A stretch of 64,000 bases of DNA, taken from contig NZ_BBXI01000002.1 in the NCBI RefSeq assembly GCF_001078375.1, positions 1 through 64,000 of the forward strand. Reading direction: 5' to 3'. The DNA comes from Veillonella tobetsuensis. Its GTDB lineage: Bacteria > Bacillota > Negativicutes > Veillonellales > Veillonellaceae. Shown here piece after piece: positions 8,096 through 17,557 of the stretch (position 1 is its first letter; every line of letters begins with the position of its first letter). The position numbers and the translations under genes were made by a program. The notes below the pieces were generated by a model. That model searched no databases. It had not been told where the DNA came from and was given only the letters and a program-made list of their open reading frames with translations.

Positions 8096-10507
8096 ATGAA
8101 ACGTAGACATCTTTTATCTACAGCGATTGCTGTCACATTAGCGTTAGGTACGTATCAAGCGAATGCGTATGATGAGAATTTTAAGGGGTATGAAGTTCAT
8201 AATGTTATTGTTACAGCAGATTCTGCAAAGGACGAGTATGGTAATACCATTACAGAGCAATCCTATTATCGTACAGGCGGTGATGTGAAAGTCATCACTC
8301 GTGAAGAAATTGAAAAACGTCATTACCGTGATGTAACAGAAGCGATTAAACGCGTACCAGGCGTTACATTCCAAAACCCAGGCTACCGTGGTGGCGAGTA
8401 TGGTTACCAATTCTACAATAATGGTGTGTCCATCAATGGCGATTCCCGCGTTGTAGTACTTGTCGATGGTCGTCGTGTAGACAATATTACATCTGGCCGT
8501 TTGGGTGATAGCTCTGAAAGAGGGTCTAAGTCTACAGGCGTTAATATTGATGAAGTAACGAATATGGATGCCATTGATAAAATTGAGGTTATCAAAGGCC
8601 CTGGTGCTTCTCAATATGGATCCGATGCGACAGGCGGTGTTATTAATATCATTACACGCCGTGGTAAAGGCAATTTCAATGGCTCTGTTGATTTAGCAAC
8701 AGGTAGCTGGAATAAGCACAGCTACAACTTAACAGTTCAAGGGACAGCTGGTAAAAATGCTTCTACTGGTTATTTTGTGACAGCTACGCGCAATATGTCT
8801 CAAGACACAAAATATAAAGACGGTGATACTGGTGAAGTAGCTACGCTTACTGGTTCTAAGTGGAAAGAAGAAGGCTTTAATGCTCGAATTGACCATGATT
8901 TTAATAAGAAGCAAAATTTGCAGTTCTCCGTAAACTATAAAAAAGGTTATGATGGATATCCTATTTCTACACCAAGCCGTAAATATTGGAACCAAGAAGA
9001 TTGGCGTCGCATTATCTTTAATGCTGCTGTAGGTCAAGTTGATGCAAATCATCAATTAATAGCAGGTGCCCCTAAGCTATATGGAGACTCTAAAAATCCT
9101 GGATATCATAATCTATATGCTCTAGATGGTAATTATGGCTCCTATAGTAAGTTTAAAAACTTAGAGACAGATTTGAAATATACCTTTGATCGCCAAGGTC
9201 AATTGGAAAGCTTTGTAAGATTGTATCGCTTAGATCATCGTTATGAAGGCCGCGATAAATACGCTTGGACGCGAGGTACACCAGCTGCTGCACGTGCAGC
9301 TTATGAAGCTGCATTCCCAACGGGGACAACGGTTGAGCAATTTAATGCTTGGGTAGATGCTAATTTAGCTCCATTCCCAGATAATAAAGATGCACTCCGT
9401 CAATGGATTGCTGATACTGGTGGTATGGCTGGTAGCCCAACAAGCTGGTACAAAGAAACTAAGAATGGCATAGAGGTTCAATGGACACGTCAATTAGATA
9501 AACACGATATCATTGCTAACATCGATTATAGCCGTTCTCAATTTAACACTAAGTCTTTGCGTAATGGGGTTCTAAAATCTTATGATGTTCGTCGTAATAC
9601 ATTGTATGCATATTTGCAAGATAAGATTTACATTGGTAATAATGTAGAATTAACCCCAGCATTGCGCTATGTAAATTATGGTAGCTATCAAGGTTCTGGC
9701 AGTGGTACTTCCCAAGGTAAAGGTAGTATTAGCTCCTTAACACCTAGCTTACATGGTCAAATTAAATTTAATAAAAACACAAGCATGTATGCAGGTTGGA
9801 CTCATATCATGAGACCATTAAAACAAGGTGATTACACATCTGTGGATGGTGTATTTAATACTCCATTGCAAGATGAAAAAGGCGATGCTTTCACATTCGG
9901 CGTACAACATAATTTTGGTAAAAATAATAACACTACAGTAGCTGTTCACTACGATTACACGCGTATGAGCAATGCCATTGCCACATTGCCAATCTTAAAC
10001 AATGCAACAGGTGATTTTGAAGAAACAGCAGTTAATGCGAAAGAAAATAAACAATCTTTCAATATTACTGTAGACCACAAATTAAACAAACATATTACGA
10101 TGAGTGCGTCCTATTCTCACATGAAGGACAAATGGCTATCTAAAGGTGGTTGGGTGCTTGATCCAAACTGGGGCTATAACAATAGTGATGATATCAACGT
10201 GGCTATCAATAGTTTGCGTCCGCAAAACCATTATTCCTTAAATGTGTCCTACGATAATAAAAAACTCTATTCTGGTTTATTGTTTAACTGGTACACAGGC
10301 AACAGTGATTATGCGTTCACTCATAGACAATTCCTCATCGTTGACTGGAATCTAAATTACAATGTTACGAAGGATTTAACTGCGTATATCGTAGTTAATA
10401 ACGTACTTAACCGCGCTTATGAAACTAGTTATAGTGCTTATAATGGTCGTGGTAGTGCGGCTATGCCAGCGCGTTCCTTTATGATTGGGGCGAAATATAA
10501 ATTCTAA
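8096..10507 (+). CDS. TonB-dependent outer-membrane receptor 1
   Basis: This 803-residue receptor has a signal peptide (1-24, cleaved near ANA), a TonB-box-like VHNVIVTA, a plug with RDVTEAIKRVPGVTFQNPG and IEVIKGPGASQYGSDATGGVINIITR, and a C-terminal beta-barrel ending in the aromatic FMIGAKYKF. It is longer than the other three receptors here, with an insertion around residues 380-450 (RGTPAAARAAYEAAFPTG region). The start at 8096 follows GGAGGG. The next gene, a binding lipoprotein, begins in the last base of its stop codon, so receptor and inner-membrane importer are translationally linked. The ligand is unproven. Confidence 0.9.
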   Translation: MKRRHLLSTAIAVTLALGTYQANAYDENFKGYEVHNVIVTADSAKDEYGNTITEQSYYRTGGDVKVITREEIEKRHYRDVTEAIKRVPGVTFQNPGYRGGEYGYQFYNNGVSINGDSRVVVLVDGRRVDNITSGRLGDSSERGSKSTGVNIDEVTNMDAIDKIEVIKGPGASQYGSDATGGVINIITRRGKGNFNGSVDLATGSWNKHSYNLTVQGTAGKNASTGYFVTATRNMSQDTKYKDGDTGEVATLTGSKWKEEGFNARIDHDFNKKQNLQFSVNYKKGYDGYPISTPSRKYWNQEDWRRIIFNAAVGQVDANHQLIAGAPKLYGDSKNPGYHNLYALDGNYGSYSKFKNLETDLKYTFDRQGQLESFVRLYRLDHRYEGRDKYAWTRGTPAAARAAYEAAFPTGTTVEQFNAWVDANLAPFPDNKDALRQWIADTGGMAGSPTSWYKETKNGIEVQWTRQLDKHDIIANIDYSRSQFNTKSLRNGVLKSYDVRRNTLYAYLQDKIYIGNNVELTPALRYVNYGSYQGSGSGTSQGKGSISSLTPSLHGQIKFNKNTSMYAGWTHIMRPLKQGDYTSVDGVFNTPLQDEKGDAFTFGVQHNFGKNNNTTVAVHYDYTRMSNAIATLPILNNATGDFEETAVNAKENKQSFNITVDHKLNKHITMSASYSHMKDKWLSKGGWVLDPNWGYNNSDDINVAINSLRPQNHYSLNVSYDNKKLYSGLLFNWYTGNSDYAFTHRQFLIVDWNLNYNVTKDLTAYIVVNNVLNRAYETSYSAYNGRGSAAMPARSFMIGAKYKF

Positions 10508-11529
10508 TGATTAGATTTAGCGTATTAATACTATGTCTATTATTGTGCGTAGGCTGTGGACCTCAGCAGGTAACTGTTGAGCGGGGGCAGTCTACGCCTC
10601 CTCATATCGAATTGCAGTCGCCTGTGACGATACAGTCTTATGTACGTCGTGGTGAACCTTTTGAAAGCACCTATACTGCGGTACCTGAGCGTGTTGTGGC
10701 TATGTGGCAAAATTCCATAGAAACTATCATTGCCCTTGGCGAAGGGGATCGTATTGTAGCCGGTATGGGGATTCCAAATCGCAAGTATGTGCGTCCAGAA
10801 TATCGCGAAGCGTATGATAAAATTCCGTACAAGGATATGCAATATTTTAACTTGGAATCTGTATTGATGATGAAACCAGATTTGCTCGTAGGCTGGCGCT
10901 CAACCTTTACGAATAAAGGGTTGCGTCCTCCTTCATTTTGGCAGCCTCGCCAAGCTAATGTGTATATCGCCGAGTCCTCGTTAGGGGCACAGTCGGCACT
11001 AACTATGGATATGGAATACAAGTATATACGTGATTTGGGTCGTATCTTTCATCGTGATATAGAAGCAGAGCGTATTATCAGTGAAATGCAACAATCCGTC
11101 AATTTTACAGTGACACAAACAGCGCATGAAAAGTCGCCAAAAGCATTGTTTATCGAGGTGCAAGGCAAGCATTTTAGACTGTATGGGCATAAGACCTTGG
11201 CCGGTAATATAGGGGATTCTTTGCATGCAAATGTAATCGATACGGAAACGCCAACGATTAGTATGGAGGATGTGATTGAACAAAATCCAGACGTTATATT
11301 CTTAATCGTCTCTGACGGAGAGTATAGTCAAGCGGATGTAATCATGAACTATGTGTTAACGCAGCCAGGTTTACAAGGTGTTAATGCATTGCGCAATAAT
11401 AGAGTTCATTTCTTGCCATTGCTTGCAGTGTATAGTCCGGGTATTCGCTTATCTGATGGAATCGATATTGTATCGCATGGGTTGTACCCTAACCTCTATC
11501 CAGAAGGGGTACCAGATTTAATTCATTAA
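10507..11529 (+). CDS. ABC importer binding lipoprotein
   Basis: The protein has 340 residues with a lipoprotein signal ending at Cys17 (LCVGC). It is a class III binding protein of the FecB/BtuF type: PERVVAMWQNSIETIIALGEGDRIVAG, then VLMMKPDLLVGW, then the late IEQNPDVIFLIVSDGEY. It starts in the stop codon of the receptor and is followed 12 bases later by a FecCD permease and its ATPase, making a receptor-binding protein-permease-ATPase unit. The ligand could be haem, a corrinoid or a ferric siderophore. Confidence 0.87.
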   Translation: MIRFSVLILCLLLCVGCGPQQVTVERGQSTPPHIELQSPVTIQSYVRRGEPFESTYTAVPERVVAMWQNSIETIIALGEGDRIVAGMGIPNRKYVRPEYREAYDKIPYKDMQYFNLESVLMMKPDLLVGWRSTFTNKGLRPPSFWQPRQANVYIAESSLGAQSALTMDMEYKYIRDLGRIFHRDIEAERIISEMQQSVNFTVTQTAHEKSPKALFIEVQGKHFRLYGHKTLAGNIGDSLHANVIDTETPTISMEDVIEQNPDVIFLIVSDGEYSQADVIMNYVLTQPGLQGVNALRNNRVHFLPLLAVYSPGIRLSDGIDIVSHGLYPNLYPEGVPDLIH

Positions 11530-11541
11530 TAAAGGAGCAGT

Positions 11542-12588
11542 ATGCTAAAACGTATTGGATATACTGCTGGCGGATTTGTCCTCATAGGGGTGCTAGCAGT
11601 AGCCATTCTATGGGGACTTTCTGTTGGTACAGTACAGTTTTCACTTTCTCAAATTTTTAATATTGTAATGGATCAATTTTCAAGTCCATTAGCTATTGAT
11701 GATCCTCTGAATGGCCCAGAACAGACCATTATATGGCTACTTAGAATGCCTCGCTTGTTGATGGCTGCCATTATCGGAGCAGGCCTAGCCGTATCTGGGG
11801 TTATCATGCAAGCTATTGTCAAGAACCCCCTAGCGGATCCTTATATTTTGGGGATTTCCTCAGGTGCATCCCTCGGTGCTACGGTAGCCATTTTATTTGG
11901 TATAGGCGTGATGTTTGGGGAAAACTTCGTGGGCGTTATGGCCTTTATCGGGGCCATGGCGATTTCCTTCGGCGTCTTATTTATCTCCAACTTAGGAGGC
12001 CGTCCAAATTCGGTTAAATTGATTTTAGGTGGTCTTGCATTAAGTGCCGTTTGTAGTTCCTTTTCTAGTTTTGTAGTGTACTTAGCAGACGACAAGGAAG
12101 GCATCCAAACCATTACGTATTGGTTGATGGGTAGCTTTGCCGGTGCTAAATGGGATATGTTGCCTTTTATTGCCGTTGTTGTCCTCGTAAGTATTGTCTT
12201 TTTCTGGTCTCAAAGCAGAATTCTCAACATGATGCTTCTCGGTGATGAGGTGGCCATTACATTAGGTCGTGATTTACATACTTATCGCCAAGTGTATTTG
12301 ATTATCAGCTCTCTCATCATTGGCTTTGTAGTATACGCGGCAGGGATGATAGGCTTTGTAGGTCTTTTGATTCCTCACCTCGTGCGCATGACCATCGGGA
12401 CGAATCATTGGACGTTGATTCCGTTCAGTGCCTTAGGAGGCAGTATTTTCCTCGTTATCGCTGATGGCCTTTGTCGCTGCATCATTCCTCATGCAGAGTT
12501 ACCAATCGGTATTCTCATTTCTCTCATCGGTGCACCAACCTTTGTGTATATGTTAGTGCGTAAGAATTATGGATTTGGAGGGGAATAA
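11542..12588 (+). CDS. FecCD-type ABC importer permease
   Basis: This 348-residue polytopic protein has about ten hydrophobic helices and the FecCD family blocks: RMPRLLMAAIIGAGLAVSG, NPLADPYILGISSGASLGA, and GFVGLLIPHLVRM near the C-terminus, which contacts the ATPase. Such permeases import cobalamin, haem and siderophores across the inner membrane. AAAGGAG precedes the start. The gene overlaps the ATPase gene by one base. Confidence 0.92.
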   Translation: MLKRIGYTAGGFVLIGVLAVAILWGLSVGTVQFSLSQIFNIVMDQFSSPLAIDDPLNGPEQTIIWLLRMPRLLMAAIIGAGLAVSGVIMQAIVKNPLADPYILGISSGASLGATVAILFGIGVMFGENFVGVMAFIGAMAISFGVLFISNLGGRPNSVKLILGGLALSAVCSSFSSFVVYLADDKEGIQTITYWLMGSFAGAKWDMLPFIAVVVLVSIVFFWSQSRILNMMLLGDEVAITLGRDLHTYRQVYLIISSLIIGFVVYAAGMIGFVGLLIPHLVRMTIGTNHWTLIPFSALGGSIFLVIADGLCRCIIPHAELPIGILISLIGAPTFVYMLVRKNYGFGGE

Positions 12589-13349
12589 TGAATATTCAAA
12601 CAAATAATATCCAAGTCGCCTTTGGCTCAAAAGCTATTCTTCACGACATTTCACTAGATATACGAGACAAGGAGTTTGTGGGGATTATAGGCCCTAATGG
12701 CAGTGGTAAAAGTACATTTTTAAAGTGTTTATACCGCGTGTTACAACCTAATGGTGGCAAGATTTTCTTTGACGGCACAGAACTGAGTGATTTGAGTCAT
12801 CGTGATACGGCCTTAAAAATGGCCGTTGTGGCACAACATAGTACGGTCAATTTTGATTTCTCTGTTCTTGAGATGGTCCTCATGGGCCGTTCCCCTTATA
12901 AGGGCTTGCTCGACCGAGATCAAATTGACGACTATGAAATCGCCCGCCATGCGTTGGCCCAAGTAGGTCTTAGTGATTTTGAAAGCCGAAATTTTAATAC
13001 ATTGTCGGGTGGTGAGCAACAGCGTGTCATCTTGGCAAGAGCACTGGCGCAACGCACAGAGTGCCTTGTTCTCGATGAACCCACAAATCATCTAGATATT
13101 AAGTATCAGCTTGAATTGATGACGATTGTCAAACGATTAGATGCGACAGTTGTGTCTGCCATTCATGATTTAAATTTAGCAGCTATTTATTGTGACCGCA
13201 TTATTGCATTAAAAGATGGTCATATTGTATGTAGTGGCACACCTCAAGACGTTTTGTCGTCAGACACTATACGCCATATTTACGGTGTATCTGCCATGGT
13301 TCAGACCTTACCGGATGGACGATTGAACATTATATATAATATGGAATAA
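12588..13349 (+). CDS. ABC importer ATPase, FecE/BtuD-like
   Basis: The protein has 253 residues with a complete ABC ATPase set: Walker A GPNGSGKST (residues 35-43), Q-loop in AVVAQHS, signature LSGGEQQR, Walker B CLVLDEPTNHLD and the switch His in AIHDLN. It energises the permease encoded immediately upstream. It ends the first importer unit; an inverted repeat follows directly. Confidence 0.92.
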   Translation: MNIQTNNIQVAFGSKAILHDISLDIRDKEFVGIIGPNGSGKSTFLKCLYRVLQPNGGKIFFDGTELSDLSHRDTALKMAVVAQHSTVNFDFSVLEMVLMGRSPYKGLLDRDQIDDYEIARHALAQVGLSDFESRNFNTLSGGEQQRVILARALAQRTECLVLDEPTNHLDIKYQLELMTIVKRLDATVVSAIHDLNLAAIYCDRIIALKDGHIVCSGTPQDVLSSDTIRHIYGVSAMVQTLPDGRLNIIYNME

Positions 13350-13397
13350 CATACATATAGGGGGTATGGGTTATTGCATGCCTCCTATATGTATGTA
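13350..13397. promoter_or_regulatory. 15-bp inverted repeat carrying a G-tract motif, before receptor 2
   Basis: CATACATATAGGGGG and CCTCCTATATGTATG form near-perfect arms. The left arm contains ATAGGGGGTATGGGTT (13357-13372), which is identical over 16 bases to 15431-15446 before receptor 3. There is no T-run after the hairpin, so an operator or RNA element is more likely than a terminator. The GGGGGTATGG part resembles CsoR-type operators. Confidence 0.5.
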
Positions 13398-13449
13398 ACA
13401 ATTAAAAGGACTTGCAGTTATATAGTTAGTTGTTAGATAGAGGTATAGG

Positions 13450-15393
13450 ATGATGAAAAAAGTTAATAAACGTGTGTATATAGCTACATTGATGACATTG
13501 CTTAGTATAGCCGTTAATGGTTATGCAGCGAATGTAACAACGAATAACAATGAAGAAGATATTACCATCAATGTAACCGCCAATCGCACAGCCCTTCTAG
13601 ATTTGGACACACCTGTAGCGATGAATGTAATTACACCTGAGGAGTTAAAAAATACTGGTGCTACCACTGCTTTTGATGCGGTGGCGACCGTACCAGGGGT
13701 AACAATAAATTCTTATGGTGCTGGCGGTGCCGATTTTGGTGGCATGGATAGCCGTACGAATATTCGAGGCCTTGACCGTGGTGCCCTTGTTCTTGTAAAT
13801 GGCGTGCCTATGAACCTCAATGGCAAAGGTGGACTCGGCTCTATTCCTACGAGTGCCATAAAACGTATCGAAGTAGTGAAAGGAGCTGCTTCTACATTGT
13901 ATGGTGCAGAGGCATTAGGTGGCGTTATTAACGTTATTACTAAGACTCCATCTACAGAGGATGGCTCTGCTACAGTTGCTGTAGGTAATCGTGGGTCTAA
14001 ACGTTTTGATATGTCATACGGTACAGATAAATTCATCGTTGGTATCGATAGAAAATACTGGGGCACACAGGATCCATCCACACCGATTCGCTACGACTAT
14101 GCAGGTACTAAACACTACGATTACTATAGTACTCGCAACAAGGGCAATTCATTGGGGTTCTTTATGAGTGGTAAGCTTTCAGATAAGGTAACATTGAATT
14201 TTAATCGTGCTGAAAGTAAATCGTCCTTTGGTCTAATCAGTACGGAAACAAATCCGGTCAATCAAGCAAGACATTCTACGACGTATCATTATAAGGATGA
14301 TCGCAATAATGCTTCCTTAATTTATAAGGACAAGGGTACTACAGGAACCTTGTTTTATAATGACCGTACGATGCGTGGTACGAGCCGGGTGCACAATACG
14401 TCCCAAGCTAAGGCAACTGAAACAAGCTATCGCTCACGTCAATATGGATTTGATGTACAGCATGAATGGGATTTTAGAGATGGTAAGGACTATTTAATCG
14501 CAGGTGTTACAGGTAAACAAGAAATCTATCATGCAACGGCTGTTCCTGTGTACGTTCATCCTAAACGCAATAGTTATGCTGTGTATGGTAGTTATTCTTA
14601 TGAAATTAACCCTAAATGGACATCTATTGTAGGTTTGCGTTACACCATAATCGATGACCCAATTAGGGATCAACATGTGTTGACGCCACAATTCCAATTG
14701 TTGCACTCTATCAATAAACAATCCTCCATGTATGTGAACATAGGGAAAGCTTTTACAATGCCTAGTTTGAGCGATACATTCCGTAGCGTTAGCCGTCGTT
14801 ATACAGCGGTAAGCAGCAAAAATCTCAAACCAGAAGAGGGTTGGAACTATGAAATTGGGTACAAGCGGATTAACAAAAAGGATGATTGGAAGGTTGATGT
14901 GTTCTATATGGATTTCAAAAACTTCTTCCAATGGCAACCGGATACAAATGGTCGACCTTTGGTGCGAGTAAATGGCGGGAAATTCCGCAACGTGGGCATC
15001 GAAGCCGAATATGGTAGACGTTTATCCGACCGCCTCAAATGGAACGTGAGCGGATCTTACTCTAATCCAAGACAAAAGGAAATGAATGAAAATTACTGGA
15101 AACAAGCGGTCCCTAAATTGCAATTCACTACAGGCATTCGCTATGAAAGCCCAACGTGGGAAGCTGGCACATCCTTTAGCTTTGTTACAAAACGGTTGCG
15201 CAATCGAGATGGTGGCTTAAACCCTAATATTGCCCTTTGGAACGCTTATGTGGGCTATCATTTCAATAAGGATGCAACACTTCGTCTAGATGCACGCAAT
15301 TTGTTAGACCGTCACAACGTTATCACCAATGGGGATTATGAATACTGGGGTGACCCATTCACATATGAATTGAGTTATACACAAAAGTTCTAA
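13450..15393 (+). CDS. TonB-dependent outer-membrane receptor 2
   Basis: The protein has 647 residues: a signal peptide (1-27, cleaved near YAA), a plug with TVPGVTINSYGAGG, NIRGLDRGALVLVNGVPMN and IEVVKGAASTLYGAEALGGVINVITK, and a barrel ending in YELSYTQKF. The block GKAFTMPSLSDTF followed by NLKPEEGWNYEIGY resembles the conserved barrel region of haem/cobalamin-type receptors. It is closely related to receptor 3 along its whole length. It is a single gene in its own interval with a regulatory inverted repeat upstream. ATG at 13450 or 13453 is possible. Confidence 0.9.
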   Translation: MMKKVNKRVYIATLMTLLSIAVNGYAANVTTNNNEEDITINVTANRTALLDLDTPVAMNVITPEELKNTGATTAFDAVATVPGVTINSYGAGGADFGGMDSRTNIRGLDRGALVLVNGVPMNLNGKGGLGSIPTSAIKRIEVVKGAASTLYGAEALGGVINVITKTPSTEDGSATVAVGNRGSKRFDMSYGTDKFIVGIDRKYWGTQDPSTPIRYDYAGTKHYDYYSTRNKGNSLGFFMSGKLSDKVTLNFNRAESKSSFGLISTETNPVNQARHSTTYHYKDDRNNASLIYKDKGTTGTLFYNDRTMRGTSRVHNTSQAKATETSYRSRQYGFDVQHEWDFRDGKDYLIAGVTGKQEIYHATAVPVYVHPKRNSYAVYGSYSYEINPKWTSIVGLRYTIIDDPIRDQHVLTPQFQLLHSINKQSSMYVNIGKAFTMPSLSDTFRSVSRRYTAVSSKNLKPEEGWNYEIGYKRINKKDDWKVDVFYMDFKNFFQWQPDTNGRPLVRVNGGKFRNVGIEAEYGRRLSDRLKWNVSGSYSNPRQKEMNENYWKQAVPKLQFTTGIRYESPTWEAGTSFSFVTKRLRNRDGGLNPNIALWNAYVGYHFNKDATLRLDARNLLDRHNVITNGDYEYWGDPFTYELSYTQKF

Positions 15394-15430
15394 TATTTAT
15401 TTGTAGAGGTTTATATAAAATCCAGTACTG

Positions 15431-15446
15431 ATAGGGGGTATGGGTT
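15431..15446. promoter_or_regulatory. G-tract motif before receptor 3
   Basis: ATAGGGGGTATGGGTT is identical to the motif before receptor 2 and lies about 80 bases before the receptor 3 start. It is preceded by TACTG, giving a TAC...GGGGGTA arrangement like RcnR/CsoR operators. The flanking palindrome of the first copy is absent, so the shared element is the G-tract itself. Confidence 0.45.
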
Positions 15447-15526
15447 TTGTGCGGTTTCTTTAAATGTGTAATAATACAAATATGTACTTTTTATGAATAA
15501 TTCGTGTGTGTTATGAGGGGTTTGTT

Positions 15527-17476
15527 ATGAATAAACAAATGAAACGACGTACGTCTCTACTTATTTGTATGGCTTTGATGGGTTTAACTGTGAATGCTTA
15601 TGCAGCAGATGTAACTGCTACATCATCTGACACAGAAACACATGTTATCAATGTTACTGCAAATCGTATGGCGCTTATGGATTTAGATACGCCAGCAGCG
15701 ATGGATGTCATCACTGAGCAAGATATCATGAATAGTGGTGCTAAAAATGCTTTTGATGCGGTTAATATGGTGCCAGGTATTACGTCCTTCTCCTATGGTG
15801 CATCGGGGCTCGAATACGGTGCTATGGATAGCCGTGTGAATATCCGTGGCCTCGAACGGGGGTCTTTGATTCTCGTAAATGGCGTTCCCATGAACCTTAA
15901 TGGTAAGGGTGGTCTTAGCTCTATTCCGACGGACTCTATTGCTCGTATTGAAGTATTGAAGGGGGCTGCATCTGCTCTCTATGGTTCTGATGCAATGAGT
16001 GGCGTTGTAAATGTTATCACTAAGACACCTAATAAAGAAGGCGGTTCTGCTACCGTTGCAGTTGGTAATAGAGGCAGTCACTCCTATCGCGTAAATTATG
16101 GTACGCCTCGTTTCTTGATTGGTGTAGAACGGGGCTTCTTTGGTGAACAAGATCCTTCCACACCAGTTCGTACAGACTCAGTCGTTCGCCCTCGTGGCTA
16201 TGAGTATTATACGGCTCGTGAAAAAGGTAATTCCTTGGGCCTATTTATGAGTGGTAAGGTGAACGACAAGGTGACATTCAACTTTAGCCGCTTTGAAGGT
16301 AAATCTGCTTATGCACAGGTGAGTACTGAAAGTAACGTAACAAACCGCAATCGTCACTCTACTACATATGCCTATGATGATACGAAAAATAATGCATCCT
16401 TGATTTTCAAGGATGATAATACAACAGCAACTCTTTTCTACAATGATAGAGATTTGAAGGGTAAAAACCGGAAACATAATCTTTCATCCTACACATCTAA
16501 TGATAGTAACTATATTGCTCGCCAATATGGTTTTGATGTGCAACACGAATGGGATTTCCGAGGTGGAAAGGACTATTTAATTGCAGGTGTGCTCGGTAAG
16601 AGAGAAACGTACCGCACTACATCAGGTCCCGTCTATGCAAGTCCTCATCGTCATAGCCTTGCTCTATACGGTAGCTATTCCTATCAAATCAATCCAAAAT
16701 GGACTACTGTTCTAGGCCTACGTTATACGGATATCAAGGATCCTGTGAAGAATCAACAAGTGTTGACGCCACAATTCCAGTTAAATCATACAATCAATAA
16801 GGAATCATCCCTGTATATGAACGTAGGTAAGGCTTTCACCATGCCTAACCTCAGCGATACATTTAAAACTGTAAATCGACAATATCAATCGGTTAGCGGT
16901 CGTAATTTAAAGCCTGAAGAAGGTTGGAATTATGAATTGGGCTATAAGCATATTACAAAGAAGGATAGTTGGAAGGTTGCCGCATTCTATATGGATTTCA
17001 AAAATTTCTTCTCTTGGAAACCAGATAGCAATGGTAAAATGACGATTCGCGTTAATGGTGGCCGTTTTAGAAATGTTGGCGTTGAGGCGCAATATGGCCG
17101 TAAATTAACAGATCGCTTGAAAGTAACTGTGGGTGCAGCGTATATGAATCCTAAACAACGGGAAATCGATAAGACCTACTGGGAACAAGCAAATCCTAAG
17201 TTGCAATTTACAGGGGGCATTCATTACAACAGCCCAACATGGACTGCTGGTTCAAGCCTTAATTTTGTAACGAAACGCTTGAAAAACCGCGATGGCGGCA
17301 TCAATCCTAACCTCGTGGCTTGGAATGCCTATGTAGGCTATCAATTCAATGAACATTCATCCTTGCGAATCGATGCACGGAACTTGCTCAATCGTCACAA
17401 TGTTATCTCCAATGGTGATTGGGAATACTGGGATGAGCCATTTAACTACAAGGTTAGCTACACATATAAATTCTAG
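15527..17476 (+). CDS. TonB-dependent outer-membrane receptor 3
   Basis: This 649-residue receptor is a tandem paralogue of receptor 2: NIRGLERGSLILVNGVPMNLNGKGGL and IEVLKGAASALYGSDAMSG match almost block for block, as do GKAFTMPNLSDTF, NLKPEEGWNYELGY and the C-terminus YKVSYTYKF. A signal peptide covers residues 1-26 (cleaved near AYAAD). The start at 15527 follows GAGGGG. Two receptors of this kind may take related but distinct ligands, or the same ligand under different control. The second binding-protein/importer unit follows. Confidence 0.9.
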   Translation: MNKQMKRRTSLLICMALMGLTVNAYAADVTATSSDTETHVINVTANRMALMDLDTPAAMDVITEQDIMNSGAKNAFDAVNMVPGITSFSYGASGLEYGAMDSRVNIRGLERGSLILVNGVPMNLNGKGGLSSIPTDSIARIEVLKGAASALYGSDAMSGVVNVITKTPNKEGGSATVAVGNRGSHSYRVNYGTPRFLIGVERGFFGEQDPSTPVRTDSVVRPRGYEYYTAREKGNSLGLFMSGKVNDKVTFNFSRFEGKSAYAQVSTESNVTNRNRHSTTYAYDDTKNNASLIFKDDNTTATLFYNDRDLKGKNRKHNLSSYTSNDSNYIARQYGFDVQHEWDFRGGKDYLIAGVLGKRETYRTTSGPVYASPHRHSLALYGSYSYQINPKWTTVLGLRYTDIKDPVKNQQVLTPQFQLNHTINKESSLYMNVGKAFTMPNLSDTFKTVNRQYQSVSGRNLKPEEGWNYELGYKHITKKDSWKVAAFYMDFKNFFSWKPDSNGKMTIRVNGGRFRNVGVEAQYGRKLTDRLKVTVGAAYMNPKQREIDKTYWEQANPKLQFTGGIHYNSPTWTAGSSLNFVTKRLKNRDGGINPNLVAWNAYVGYQFNEHSSLRIDARNLLNRHNVISNGDWEYWDEPFNYKVSYTYKF

Positions 17477-17557
17477 AGTAATAGATTGGCTTTAAATTAG
17501 GATAATTATTTAGACTAATCATTTACAGTCGGTTATAACTATACAAGGAGTATCATC

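Noticed and set aside
8144-8614. 156-codon open frame on the minus strand inside receptor 1
   Set aside because: It lies wholly inside a well-supported receptor gene in the opposite direction, has no ribosome site and its translation has no domain-like pattern.
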